Shown: positions 30,546 through 41,699 of the stretch, piece by piece | How the letters are laid out: each line of letters opens with the position of its first letter | Position numbering within the stretch: the first letter of the stretch is position 1 | Origin: Reticulitermes speratus | Taxonomy: Eukaryota; Arthropoda; Insecta; Blattodea; Rhinotermitidae | Reading direction: 5' to 3' | DNA: 64,000 bases | NCBI GenBank assembly: GCA_021186555.1 | Contig: JAJKFL010000042.1 | Location: forward strand, 42,321,980-42,385,979 | The notes under the pieces: generated by a model | Databases searched by the model: none | Seen by the model: only the letters and a program-made list of their open reading frames with translations | Told to the model about the DNA's origin: nothing | Position numbers and translations under genes: made by a program

Positions 30546-31110
30546 ACACTCTGTACAACGGCAGGCTACAATTTAAAGCAAACCATTAAATCACGAACGC
30601 AATCTGAAACTTTTTACCTGACGTCTAATCGACCAATCACGTTATGTGACGGCGCCTATGAGGATAATTATGTACAGCAAACAGGAAATGACACGGAATG
30701 AAGTCGTCGTCGTGGCCTATCTGGATGTAATGACACACAGTTAACTTAAACTAAAATCGCGACAAATGATTCTCTCGACCAAGATTTGAACCAGATATTT
30801 ACAGATACGGCGCCACACCTTGCACCGCTGGCCTGTTGGCAAGCTGGCTGTGAGACGTCTGTTGTACGCCCCTGTACGTTTATTCTTTGTATGTTGTAAT
30901 GGACAAGCAGACGAGGCGCAAATGAAGAGAGATGTTTAAATACTAGACACAACGTCACTTTCTCTTGTTGCTAAAATCAGCTACTCGCATCAGTGGCGGA
31001 CTGAAATCTTTACCCAGTGTATATCACCTTATAGGCTACTGAAAGTTGTAGTGAGACATGTAACAATCACAGAGTAGCAGATTAAAAGAAGTGGTAAATT
31101 TACTTCTATT
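30545..31110. other. No recognisable feature
   Basis: No gene or repeat recognised. Confidence 0.35.
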
Positions 31111-31122
31111 ATCTTGTAAAAG

Positions 31123-31350
31123 TCCGATCCCAGTGGCCGCGCGGTCTAAGGCGTGGGTATGCGGCCATTCTCTTTCTGGGATTGCGGGTTCGAATGCTGC
31201 CGGGGGCATGGATGTATGTCTCCTGTGAGTAATGTGTGTTGTCAGGTAGAGGTCTCTGCGACGGGCCGAGTCCTACTGAGTGTGATGTCGAAACCTCAAC
31301 AATGAGGAGTCCTAGGCCTACTAGGGCTGTCGAGCCAAAAAAAAAAATAT
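31123..31350 (+). mobile_element. tRNA-derived SINE, family 2, with target duplication
   Basis: CCGATCCCAGTGGCCGCGCGG head, GCGGGTTCGAATGCTGCC (B box), body to a poly-A tail at 31336-31346. A perfect 12-bp target duplication ATCTTGTAAAAG lies at 31111-31122 and 31351-31362. Confidence 0.93.
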
Positions 31351-31384
31351 ATCTTGTAAAAGCCATCATTAAATTAAAATCGTT

Positions 31385-31645
31385 TCGTTTAGCTCAGTCG
31401 GTATAGCAACTAAGCTACGAGACTGATGACCGAGGAATAGGGGTTCGAATTCCGGCAGGGACAAGATGTCTTTCTGTTCTCCAAAACGTCCAGGCCGGCT
31501 CTGGGGCCACCAAGACTTCTATCCAGTGATTACCGGGTGCTCTTTCCTCGGAGGTGAAGCGTAGGGTTATGGAAGCCCATCACTGACATCCATCTAAAGC
31601 TGGAGTTAAAGATGCGTGGAAATAGACCTCCACTGCCCCATACGC
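31385..31645 (+). repeat. tRNA-derived SINE, family 1
   Basis: TTTAGCTCAGTCGGTATAGCAACTAAGCTACG head, GGGGTTCGAATTCCGGC (B box), CGTCCAGGCCGGCTCTGGGG, then a diverged body with GTGGAAATAGACCTCCACTGCCCC. Confidence 0.8.
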
Positions 31646-32699
31646 TTCATCATGTGATGCTTAATTAAGAATAAGCACAAGTTTATACTGACCTCCACAC
31701 ATTTCTAACACGAGTGTTTCTGACCATGGGATCTACACAGAGGGTACAGCAGTGGACTAAGATAAACACATTGACATATTCTCTAGTACAGGTTTTTATA
31801 TGAAACAGATAATACATTTCGTTTGAAACTGTAACACAGTTCTAATATTTTATAGACAATTATTGCGCTACTGTTTAAACACGAATCATAATATAACCTA
31901 CCTCAGGTCACCCCGAACAGAAGACGTATTTACTGGAAGCAATGAATGGCATAATTCGAAAAGTCTGTAGTGAATTAATGTTTTGACTATGTATAATAAC
32001 AAGCGATGTCACGGGTTAAATTACATGACAAGTTTCTTAGACTCTAACAACTGCGTGTGTATTTTTTCCTTTCCTTTGTCTGAACTTAAAAATCCAACCT
32101 AATAAAGCAATTAGTTTAACCATGTGGTAAAGTCGCTAAAGTGACTAATTCAAAACAGTGACTGGACTTGATCCTAGGCAAGTTGAATCCGCATTATGAA
32201 AATGTAGAAGATTAATGTGAATTATATTTAAAGATGCAGTTCCTACCGCGCAGTAAACACACTGCGTTTCAGTTTTAAAAACTAGTCAGTTAATGCTATA
32301 TAGGGAAGTTATCGCTGTTTATTATGAGATCCATAAAAACACATAAATGCAGTGTATGGGCGGAACGTAGAATTTCTGAATATTAAAGCTGGTAGTACAC
32401 AGAGTAACCAATAGGGTGTCGAGGGTTAAAATCAGTTTAACCCGCAGCTGCTAACTTCTCAAGGACTCTACTTCATGGAGTTAATTTCAGTTCACAAGAT
32501 ACATATTTTGGTCTCGTGCTGCTGTACCTATTGGGTTAATGTCATACAGTCTCTTTCTTTCTGCTGTCCGTTCACAGACGGCAAAAAGGAAAATGCTCGT
32601 GTGACCTTAGCCTTAGGCAATTTCTCTGGGCCGTCAGCATAAACATCCTGTGAATTTCCAGATACTGGGCTACCGAACGCAATCCAGATAGTGGTATTT
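31646..32699. other. No recognisable gene
   Basis: Mostly unrecognised. 32440-32495 (AACTTCTCAAGGACTCTACTTCATGGAGTTA) is a small LINE-tail remnant. 32125-32195 has a weakly tRNA-like pattern. Confidence 0.4.
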
Positions 32700-32711
32700 A
32701 CGATGTTCATA

Positions 32712-32980
32712 TTTTTTTTTATTTTATGGTTCGACAGCCTTATATGGGCCTGGGCCTCCTCGTTTCGTCGAGGTTTCACGATCACACACATTTGAGACAC
32801 ACCACAGTCGGTAGGACTCCTCTGGACGAGGGACCAGCTCGTCGCAGAGACCTCTACCTGACAACACACAACACTCACAACAGACAGACATCCATGCCCC
32901 CGGTGAGATTCGAACCCACGATCCTAGTAAGCGAGCGGCCGAAGACCCACGCCTTAGACCGCACGGCCACTGGGATCGGC
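32712..32980 (-). mobile_element. tRNA-derived SINE, family 2, with target duplication
   Basis: Minus-strand copy with T-run at its low-coordinate end, B box as GAGATTCGAACCCACG, head CGCACGGCCACTGGGATCGG. A perfect 12-bp target duplication ACGATGTTCATA lies at 32700-32711 and 32981-32992. Confidence 0.92.
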
Positions 32981-33302
32981 ACGATGTTCATATACACACA
33001 AAAATTGATAAAAGGCGTCAGATGCATGCATATGGCGATGATATTCTGTTTGTTAACAATGTAAACACCGCGAGGAATAAGAAATTATTTTATGCCTTAC
33101 ACAGATATCGTAGAAGAAAATAATGCAGTGTTTAATAATGCACAAATCCTTTCCCAGACCAACAAATAGACTTTCCCTAAACATTATAAGCGGAAATGAC
33201 AGTGAAATATGAAAGTTCTTGCCATTCAAAACAACATAAAAATATCGGGGGGTTTGTACATAGTAAAAAAGAACACCCTAAGTGGCGGCCATATCTATAC
33301 AT

Positions 33303-33303
33303 A

Positions 33304-33339
<36 letters not shown>

Positions 33340-33340
33340 A
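33303..33340 (+). repeat. (TGTC)n microsatellite
   Basis: About nine TGTC units in a stretch that resembles the GGAC-repeat ends of other dispersed repeats here. Confidence 0.95.
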
Positions 33341-33549
33341 GTGCCTAAACCTTTGAACAGACTTCTTTAAAGTTTAATATGGAGATCTTCTCTAAACGTT
33401 GTGGGACAGTTCCAACTTTCAGCTACACTGATCCACTAAATTGCCCTTTATACTTAAAGCCATAAAGGGATAAAACACACTAGTAGCATACTTAATAAAC
33501 TCAAAAGGACGCCGTTAGAAATGTTGTGCGCCGTATTATTTCCAACCTT

Positions 33550-33835
33550 TTATTTATGAAGATTACATTCTCCTGGGGTACGACGTCGTTTTGATTGGTA
33601 ATTTTTACCGATGTTTCGGAGAAGCTTACTGCCTCCATCTGCAAGGTAGTCGAAGAATAATAATGACCCAAAGGTGGAAGCAGTAACCTCCTCCGGAATG
33701 TCGGGAACAAATTGCTGTTAAGCGGTGGGAAATCCCAGAAGACATCTTCATTAATAACACTGTTAAAACCTGAAATCACACATTGTTTGTTACGTTTCCA
33801 TCCCTCATAAACAGCCGAATGTCCAACCATATGTT
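33550..33835. repeat. Foldback-family element, decayed
   Basis: ACCGATGTTTCGGAGAAGC, TGCCTCCATCTGCAAGG, a second block AACCTCCTCCGGAATGTCGG, then GGGAAATCCCAGAAGACATCTTC. The TTTCGGAG..CTCCATC order is the inverse of the hammerhead-like core, but the core is mutated. Confidence 0.55.
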
Positions 33836-33839
33836 CAAG

Positions 33840-34285
33840 CGATGCAATAAACCGGACCCCTCACTACAGAGGAGTTATTTTTATTATTTCCCTCATAAGT
33901 TGCAAAAGGTATGCTGTTTTAAATGCGTCGGTCACTTCAGTACCGTGCCTTGTTAAGCATTCCCCCAATTTTGGTCTTGTAAAGGCTAATAGACGCCTGC
34001 GATTCAGTGTCTGTTAGGCTATTTCAAATAGAATTTTTATGGTATGTGCGAAACATAGGAATTTAACACGCTTACGTGACGAACGTAGTGCTTCCATGCG
34101 CGAGTACACCGCTAGTTACCAGAGCCACGCATTGGCCACCAGCAATGTAGAACTTAACCCTTCAGTGACGCCGCGATTTAAATTCCAACTACCACCCAAG
34201 ACAGAGAGGTTTTTAATTTACAGTACCCTTAAATGCACCCACGACCGTACAGTGCACCGAGGCCGACTCTTAACGGTCAATAAAG
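33840..34285. other. No recognisable gene
   Basis: A 100-codon plus ORF (34039-34341) has no recognisable domain. Confidence 0.35.
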
Positions 34286-34289
34286 TCAA

Positions 34290-34390
34290 TATATGGTGTC
34301 CTTTTTATCGTGTCCCTGAGCATGGCAACTTTGTCGCATAGAAAGCCTGCATCAGCAGGGATATCACGTGACAACTGCCATGCTCCTAAA
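34290..34390 (+). repeat. Dispersed repeat, partner of 30435-30545
   Basis: GGTGTCCTTTTTATCGTGTCCC, GAGCATGGCAACTTTGTC, GCATAGAAAGCCTGCATC, GATATCACGTGACA. About three bases in four match the partner. Confidence 0.5.
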
Positions 34391-35135
34391 GACGGTGTCT
34401 GAAGCATGCGGTGTGCTGCGTCCAGGTCTTTCCCTTGCACCGTGGCACTGCGCCAGTTGCCAACTGTCAGTTCGTCAAGCAGCCTTGTGAGATTCTGTTG
34501 CCACTTCTGACACAGTGTTATTATATTTATTTGCGTTGATGTCACGTGGAAGCCATGACAGTTACAGCAATCACTGTACTGTGAGCTGCAGTCCATTCGG
34601 TCCTTGACACCAAATTAAGACACTTCACTCTCACTGCACTAGGTCAGCCGTCAGCACGCGCTGACGTACCTCTAAAACATACTGTGGGTTCTGAAACGTG
34701 GTGCATGCACAGAAACACGTGATCATAAGCACTGATAATCTATGTTCTACATAATTCCGCGTCCGTCCGTTCGTCACGCTCTGTATCTCCGGAACCAATA
34801 ATGATAGCGGATAGGTGTAAATAAAAGAAACTGTTCGTTTTAGAAAGGAAACCTTGGAAATTTTTACAAATTTGCGTTATATGCATGGAGTCCAAGTTAA
34901 GTTAAGTTAAGTTATGTTCCAATTATTTCCCCCATAATAAAAGCACAGGTACTGTGACGGGAATGAATACATAACCACTATGTATGTTTATAGTGAACAT
35001 TGTAATGGGGCGTATTTTGAAGGCTGTACAAACAACGTGTGTTAAGTCTAACAACGTAAAGACGTTGAAGAGGCCCACAAAACTAGCAATTTACCCCTAG
35101 TACAAACGTGCATAAAACAGGTTTCTCGTTTTATG
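34390..35135. other. No recognisable gene
   Basis: CCGCGTCCGTCCGTTCG near 34760 is another GGAC-type repeat end. Otherwise unrecognised. Confidence 0.35.
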
Positions 35136-35139
35136 GGGT

Positions 35140-35525
35140 GAACACAGATTGAGGGTGTCTGAGAACAGGGTCATGAGGAGAACATTTGGAGCTAAAAGCC
35201 AGGAAGTGACAGTACACGGAATATACATGCATAATAAGGAGTTTAAACGGGTAATATGTACCCTTCATGAAATAGTCATGGTAATCAGATCTAGGGGGAT
35301 GAAATTGGCAGGAAGCACAGCACGCATGGAAGATACGAGAAATGAATGTAAAATCTGAGTCAATGAAGCCTGAAAAAATGCCGCTTAAGACAACTAGACC
35401 TAAATGAGAGGATAATATTAAAACTGATCTTTGAAAAACACGGAGAGATGATATGGATTACATCCATATGGCTGGGGACGGGAACGACTGGCAGGTACTT
35501 TTGAACACGGTAATAAATTTAGAAG
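35140..35525 (+). mobile_element. LINE 3' end, decayed
   Basis: RVSENRVMRRTFGAKSQEV, HNKEFKR, VIRSRGMKLAGSTARM are readable, then GAGAGGATAATATTAAAACTGATC and GTAATAAATTTAGA. This matches the segment order of the copy at 19965-20612. Confidence 0.7.
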
Positions 35526-35526
35526 G

Positions 35527-35730
35527 TAAAGGTAACGTTGTCCCTGTCCTCGCCATGAAGGCGTGTAGGGGGAGTAGAGGTATAGCTCCACTAAAGTGAC
35601 TGAGGCTGAAACTGACCACTCACCTCCTTCTACATCCAAGGTTAAGAATACATGGAGTTAGACCTCCACCCCCATATGCCTTCATGGCGTTGTGCTCATT
35701 AAACACAGAGACAACTTGACATTTACCCAC
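35527..35730 (+). repeat. SINE family 1 fragments
   Basis: Two fragments: an inverted 3' end (GCCATGAAGGCGTGTAGGG, GAGGTATAGCTCCACT) and a direct one (GAAACTGACCACTCACCTCC, TACATCCAAGGTTAAGAATAC, GGAGTTAGACCTCCACCCCC, GCCTTCATGGCG). Confidence 0.5.
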
Positions 35731-35751
35731 TGTTGTGTTTACGTAAGATAT

Positions 35752-35900
35752 AATATTAATAATAATAATAACCATGGCTCGACAGCCCTATATGGGCTTG
35801 GGCTTCCTCTTTCCGAGGTTACTTGGTCTTGTGCATTTGTGGCAGTGAGTGACCAGCTCACTGGCCGCGCTGTTCGACTCAATCCTGATGTGACTGCCAG
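35752..35900 (-). repeat. SINE-like 3' end, partner at 38285-38392
   Basis: (AAT)n, then ACCATGGCTCGACAGCCCTATATGGGC.TGGGC, TTCCGAGGTTACTTGGTC and GTGACCAGCTCACTGGCC. Its reverse complement matches 38285-38392. It looks like the tail of a relative of SINE family 2 with an (ATT)n end. Confidence 0.55.
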
Positions 35901-35979
35901 AGCCATCTGGCAGTCAGTCAGGAGACTTGGGTGAGAAATGGCAGCTGAATTTTGCTTACGAGAATTACTAGTTCTATTC

Positions 35980-36790
35980 ATGACCGTAAGGTACGTAAGA
36001 TATTATAGTAATGCAAAAAACAAACATAACATTTCACAGTTTTATGCGGTCTTTGGATGATGTGCATAAAACGCACACGTGAGCTACAGGAGAACTGATT
36101 TCTGTCAGTCTGCAAGTTTCAAATCAGAATAGATTAAAAGTATTTTGATGAACTGTAATGGGAAATTTACGCCACTGGAAGCTACCTCAAGCTTGTACTG
36201 TTTAATTTCCTGTAATCGGTAATAACATAGGAGACGGGCGAAATTCTGAGGTGGGAGAGACACTAGCGACACTTTCAAATCCAGTAATTATCATCAGCAA
36301 TAGGAACCACAGTAAGGAAACTTGTACTGAATAGTGTCAAGGTCTTCATCAAAGCTACGTGCATTCAGAAGTCAAGATACAAAGAACGCCTGTGTGCACT
36401 ATGGTACGCATTGCATCTTTCCAGACTTCTTATATGTTACTTGTTTTCATCCAAAGTTTGATCTGACTGCTCGTACCGACTGGTAACGGATGACAAAACT
36501 GACTGTCACTGATGCGATCCACCACTGACCCATCACTTGTTCTTGCGGTCGCCTGTGTGCCGTTGGATTGGAAAATAGAGAAAACGGGACTGGCGAGATA
36601 TTTGACGAGAAAGTTAAAGAAGCAGTAGTAACAAAAAAAACAAAACAACAAAACATTATCTTACTTTTGCTGTTGCAGAACCTTAACAGTAAGGCTGGGG
36701 TCATCAACCCATATGGACCCTACATCTGAGAGTTTTAAAACGTGAACGTGCTTTGTAGGGTTCAAAAGGCACTGATGGAAACTGAAATCA
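35980..36790. other. No recognisable gene
   Basis: Minus ORFs of 73-86 codons near 36430-36707 are low-complexity and unrecognised. Confidence 0.35.
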
Positions 36791-36794
36791 TAAC

Positions 36795-36897
36795 TATCTC
36801 CATGAAGCAGAGCCGTTCTTCAGAAGCTTATAGTTCCTCAACTAGTCAAGAAATTCCCCGCATTTTATAGAACACGAAGGTTCATTACTATGCTCAT
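36795..36897 (-). mobile_element. LINE 3' tail fragment
   Basis: CTCCATGAAGCAGAGCCGTTCTTCAGAAGCTTA, AACTAGTCAAGAAATTCCCCGCATTTTATAGAACACGAAGGTTCATTAC: the non-coding tail and last codons of the LINE, reversed. Confidence 0.7.
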
Positions 36898-36899
36898 AA

Positions 36900-37395
36900 C
36901 AGCCCGCCATATTTACCGCTGTGCTGTAAAGTGTGAATGCAAACCACAGCAGCTGCACCGATTGCGATATGACAGTTACTGGTTTTAATGTTAGCGAACG
37001 AACGAACGAAGAAAAGGAAGCTAAAATAATGACAGTTATACCACGGACACCTGTCCTGCAATCTCGCCAACTCCATCTACAGTTTTTTCTTCGAATGCTC
37101 TGCAGTAGGGACCGCGAACAATACGCCACCGCAAATCTTGATGCACTTAGAAGGATTTTGGCTGCCGAAGATAATTTTATAAAATTCCTAATAGTTTCTT
37201 AATTATTTGCTGATTATCCGTGAAGAACATGGTTGTTTACGTTCTAACAACAGAACCTCTGTGTACTGGCGATCATTTGGGAATGTTTGGATTGTTTCGG
37301 TTGTCACATTATTGAGGTTATAATGTAAATGCTGGTGACACTTCTTAAGAAAATGACTTAGTATTTGTCACTACATTTTCAGATATAAAGTAAAA
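36900..37395. other. No recognisable gene
   Basis: ORFs of 89 (plus) and 95 (minus) codons overlap here. Neither has a recognisable domain. Confidence 0.35.
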
Positions 37396-37399
37396 GCTG

Positions 37400-37682
37400 A
37401 GGGCCGAGATAGCGTAGTCGGTATAGCGACTCGCTACGAGCTGGACGGTCCGGGGATTGAATCCCGGTGGGGGCGAGATTTTCAGTACCCGTCCAGACCG
37501 GCCCTGGGGCCTACCCAGCCTCCTGTACAATGGGTACCGGGTCATTCCCGGGGGTAAGGCGGCTGGGGCGTGGCGTTGACCACCCACCTCCATCTACAGC
37601 CGAGGTTAAAGAAAGAGTAGAGCTATACTTCTGCTCCCCCTCTGGGCCTTCATGGCATGTTCTAGGGTGAACTTTACCTTAA
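37400..37682 (+). repeat. tRNA-derived SINE, family 1
   Basis: Well preserved: GAGATAGCGTAGTCGGTATAG, GGGGATTGAATCCCGG, CCCGTCCAGACCGGCCCTGGGG, CCGGGGGTAAGGCGGCTGGGG, GTTGACCACCCACC, GAAAGAGTAGAGCTATAC, GGGCCTTCATGGC, GGTGAACTTTACCTTA. Confidence 0.88.
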
Positions 37683-37684
37683 GC

Positions 37685-38280
37685 TGTTGTGCTAGTGTCT
37701 GTGACTATCAGGTGTACCCAGATGGTGTGAGTGTATTTACGCAGCGTACAGTGCTGAAAAGTTTTATTTCGAAAGGAAAGAAAGTAGAATGTTTTATCCG
37801 CCTTTCAACGTTTTAACCGATTTTCACGGAACTTGATACGAACGTTATGGCATTAGAGGCTACAAAGTTGTATAAACTGATGGGATACGTTTCTTGGACT
37901 CTCATTTGGCTCATTTGAGTGAAACGTCTGAAGTAAATGCAGTGTGACATACTTACATTAATTTCTCGTTATTAGTAGGCTAATGTTTTGGAGGCTTGTA
38001 ATCAAGGTTCACCTCATCATAACAGAATGCCACACACGAACCAGTACTGCACGTGCGAGAGAGAACAACCGTGTCCCCCTGACCTCATGGGAACGAGGTC
38101 TATCGCCAAGCTATTGGTTTCTTATTTTGTTGAACTACGCACCTGTTTTGGTGCATGGCCACACTGAGAAAGTATCCAAATCACATTTTGTGAACTTCAG
38201 ATGTCCCACACCTTCCGTTCATTACGTAATGATACCCACACGATATTCAGATAGTTATTTATAGCTTCGTATATTACTTA
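37685..38280. other. No recognisable gene
   Basis: A 93-codon plus ORF (37983-38264) has no recognisable domain. Confidence 0.35.
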
Positions 38281-38284
38281 ACGG

Positions 38285-38392
38285 CCAGTTGGTCAGTCAC
38301 CAACTGCCACAAATGCGCACGACCCAGTAACCTCGGAAAGAGGAGGCCTGAGCCCATATTGGGCTGTTGAGCCATGGTTATTATTATTATAT
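38285..38392 (+). repeat. SINE-like 3' end, partner of 35752-35900
   Basis: GGTCAGTCACCAACTGCCACAAATGCG, AGTAACCTCGGAAAGAGG, GGGCTGTTGAGCCATGGTTATT, then (ATT)n. Confidence 0.55.
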
Positions 38393-38394
38393 TA

Positions 38395-38888
38395 CTTAAC
38401 GACAACCAGGCGATGCATTACTCTGTGTTATGTGTTGCCCTATGTCTGTATTGGTCTTTCAATGGCCCGATCCTCCTTCCAAGGAGTCTAATTGTATATG
38501 AAAGGACACATTTTTGGACTTAATTCTGAATCCGAACAGAGGCCTGGTGAAAGGTGGAAAATAATAACGAGAAGAAGAATTATGGCGAAATGCAATGTAT
38601 AAATCGTTATTTAAAAACGTTTCTTAGTAAGTTCGAATTTATGTTCCTTATTCAAGTTCATCTTAAATAACAGTACGTGAGTCTGTCGCCAGATTCGGTT
38701 TCACGCGTATGAATTAGTAATTGTAAAAAATATTAGGAAAAATATATAATTGACATTAATGTGAATTTTAGAAATAAAGAAAAAATAACAACATGGCGGC
38801 TGAGCGAAATAAATTTGTTTGATGGCGATAACTATTTAGTCATTATAGTAGCATTCGTGTAAGTTGTATCATAACTAATAATAAATAC
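38395..38888. other. No recognisable feature
   Basis: AT-rich; no gene or clear repeat. Confidence 0.35.
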
Positions 38889-39187
38889 TGGCCGTGCCAT
38901 GGCTCAGGCGATTAGTCGCCACCCTCTCACCGCGGAGGCCCGGGTTCGATCCTGGGTCAGTCTATGTGAGATTTGTGGTGGACAAAGTGGCACTGGGACA
39001 GGTTTTTCTCCGAGTACTTCAGTTTTCCCCTGTCAATTTCATTCCAACAGTGCTCCATTAAAATGGAAAAGCAGAAAAAAAAACCCTCATTATCATCTTC
39101 ATCTTTCTCACAGGGTAACACAATAAGCCTTCATGGCTGCGGTGCGTCCGTAGCATCTGCTACGAGGCCCTTCAATAAAAAAAAACC
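38889..39187 (+). repeat. tRNA-derived SINE, family 3
   Basis: Best copy: GGCCGTGCCATGGCTCAGGCG (A-box region), GCCCGGGTTCGATCCTGGG (B box), GATTTGTGGTGGACAAAGTGGC, TTTTTCTCCGAGTACTTCAG, CAACAGTGCTCCATTAAA, GCGGTGCGTCCGTAGCATC, ending in a poly-A run. Confidence 0.88.
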
Positions 39188-39189
39188 GT

Positions 39190-40600
39190 AGTTACCTGTT
39201 GCAGGCGACATCGTTAACTATGTATGCTTGCAGCTCGTACAGACGTCTACAGATTCCAGTCCTTCAGCTAGTATAGACACCGACAGATTACAGTCTTTCA
39301 GCTCACATACACACCAACATAGTTCAATCACTTCACGTATGTGCATCTCGAGGACATCCACAAAACACGCACGCACATAAAACACACTTCCGATTATACA
39401 CGAAAAAAGAGTCACGGTCGCCATATGAGTATATTGTACACCTGTGGCTGACATCATCAGGGTTACCTCACAAGAAATATCCTACAGAGACACTAAAATT
39501 CCCTGACTACCGTTACTCATCTTTCAATTTTTCGGCCACTTAAAGCCCAGTAAAAGATGCTATAATTACGTGTATAATGTACGTTAACCTATTATCCGAA
39601 TTTTAAAAAGAAAGTTAGGCCCATACTACTATCGTGACCTCATACATTGTGTTATTTGTGCGCGCGCGTGCACCTTAGTCCGGAAAGGAATATGGCTGAT
39701 TTAAATGCACCGTCATATCGCGCCATCTTCCCTCGCACCTTACAATTTTAATATTATTCTTACATCTATGTTTAGGTCTCTCTAGTGGTCTCGTCATGTA
39801 TTCCGGTTAAAACTGTGTAGTTACTTCTTATCTTACCCATGGGTGTTACATACCCCGCCCAATTCAACGCCCACGACATTGCAGAACAACCGACCTGATA
39901 AAACAAGAGCAGGTTACGGCATTCTGAAGACAAGCATGATCCACTAACAGGACGTTCTAACGGGTCGAAGATGGAACTTCCCAGCAAATTAAGGTTACCG
40001 TAGAAAGTGCTCATCCTACTGAACATGTCAGTATCTCACTGCAATTGGTTCATTACACTTGTCGTCTAGACAAGGCGTCACCACTCGGTAATTGCATGTA
40101 CTGACCTTTCATCGCTCCCAGTAGCAACACTACAAAACCAGAACAAAATTGTAATCTGCTAGAAGTCGGAAAACCAGTTTAAACGCGATTCACTAGGTCG
40201 TTTCATCATGCAGTTACTTAACATAAATTTGTAGACTGAATTGTAGCAGGAAACACAATGCAGCATTAAAATGAAGTTACAGTGCACTGACGTTGGTTGT
40301 ATCGGGATGACGGAACAGCGGGCACTTGTTGTAGCACAGTATTAGTTATCCTAACATTTTACTGCTTGAGGCCGAGAAAATCCATGTAACTTAGTCGGGA
40401 TGGAAGAGTTTCAATTCGGGACTTACAGAAGCGCAACGAATTATTTTACGAAGCCAGTCTTCCCAAGTATTGCCCAGAATTCTACAACGGAATGTGAGCA
40501 GCTCAAAATGTTGACGTCTTCCTCACATACTGATTAACCGGAGCTCTTGGCAAGGCCAGCTGGTGTACCGTTACAGTCTTGTGCGGACTTCGGCATGAAG
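39190..40600. other. No recognisable gene
   Basis: 39235-39330 holds three related segments built on CAG.T..TACAGACG.C.ACAGATT.CAGT, a short imperfect tandem repeat. The rest, including the minus ORFs near 39218-39457 and 39772-40026, is unrecognised. Confidence 0.35.
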
Positions 40601-40628
40601 AGCCGGCATTTGTCTGTCTATAGTGCAG

Positions 40629-40908
40629 ATAGCGTAGTCGGTATAGCGACTCGCTACGAGCTGGACTGCCCGGGGATCGAATACCGGTGGGGGCGAGATT
40701 TACAGCACCCGTCCAGACCTGCCCTGGGGCCCACCCAGCCTCCTGTATAATGGGTACTGGGTCATTCCCGGAGGTAAAGCGGCCGGGGCGTGGCGTTGAC
40801 CAGCCACCCCTATCTAGCGCCGAGGTTAAAAAAGAGAGTAGAGCTATACCTCTACTCCTCCTCTGGGCCTTCATGGCCTGTTCTAGGGTGAACTTTTACC
40901 TTTACCTT
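40629..40908 (+). mobile_element. tRNA-derived SINE, family 1, with target duplication
   Basis: ATAGCGTAGTCGGTATAGCG head, CGGGGATCGAATACCGG, ACCCGTCCAGACCTGCCCTGGGG, CCGGAGGTAAAGCGGCCGGGG. The target duplication TATAGTGCAG lies at 40619-40628 and 40909-40918. Confidence 0.9.
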
Positions 40909-41099
40909 TATAGTGCAGAGGGTTGGCCTGAAAGAACACCTTAGGTTGAGGTACTTCCACGTGCTGGTATTAGCACCGGAAGCATCGGACAGATTTCGTT
41001 TGTCATTCGACATTCCCACCAAAATTTGTCGTGTAATTCCGAGTTGCAGCCACAGTGATCTATAAGGATCTTACGAATGGGACATCCCATTGTGTTAAC

Positions 41100-41372
41100 G
41101 TTTTAGACATTAAAAAGCTATTGTCTAACAAGTAATAGTTGTAAGTGACGGTCTACTATTTTGTTTTATCTGGTAAAAAATTTAGGATTGGGATCTCAGT
41201 CCTTTTTAACTAGTAACGTTCTGTATACAATGGCTTACCTTTCTTATACTTTTGAGAGCCATGCCTGATAATGGCTTTAAAAGCCGAAACATGTAGCAAG
41301 TTTTAGATATTAAAAACATATTGTCTAACAAGTAATATTGCTGATTGATGGTGTATTGTTTTCTGTTATCGC
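41100..41372 (+). repeat. Direct repeats flanking a hammerhead-like core
   Basis: Segments from about 41101 and 41299 share TTTTAGA.ATTAAAAA, ATTGTCTAACAAGTAATA, GA.GGT.TA.T.TTTT, about 70 bp and 197 bp apart. Between them (41263-41296) lies CTGATAA, one extra base, GGCTT/AAGCC, GAAAC, ATG TA. The G of the CTGANGA core is A here, so this copy should be inactive. The layout recalls short direct-repeat retroelements that carry hammerheads. Confidence 0.45.
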
Positions 41373-41699
41373 TCCATAAGAATGTCTAATTTATATAAAT
41401 GGACCTTACCATGTCTCCGATAAATTTTCACAGACTTTAAAGAAACTTGATATCTGAGACTTGTACCAACAGTTCCCATTCACTCCGATTGCAGCCATAC
41501 TGCATAAGGGCAAGGACTTTTCTGTTTTCCCATAAACTTTCTGCAGATATTAAAATTCGATATGAGATACTTTCACTAATTTGCATTTCATTATTCCTAC
41601 TTTAGGTAAGCTTAAAGAGTTTTACAGAAAACCATTGCCAATTCTGTGTAATCCGTTACGCAGTACGCCCTTTCTAAACTTGTTGCCACACTAAGGTAC

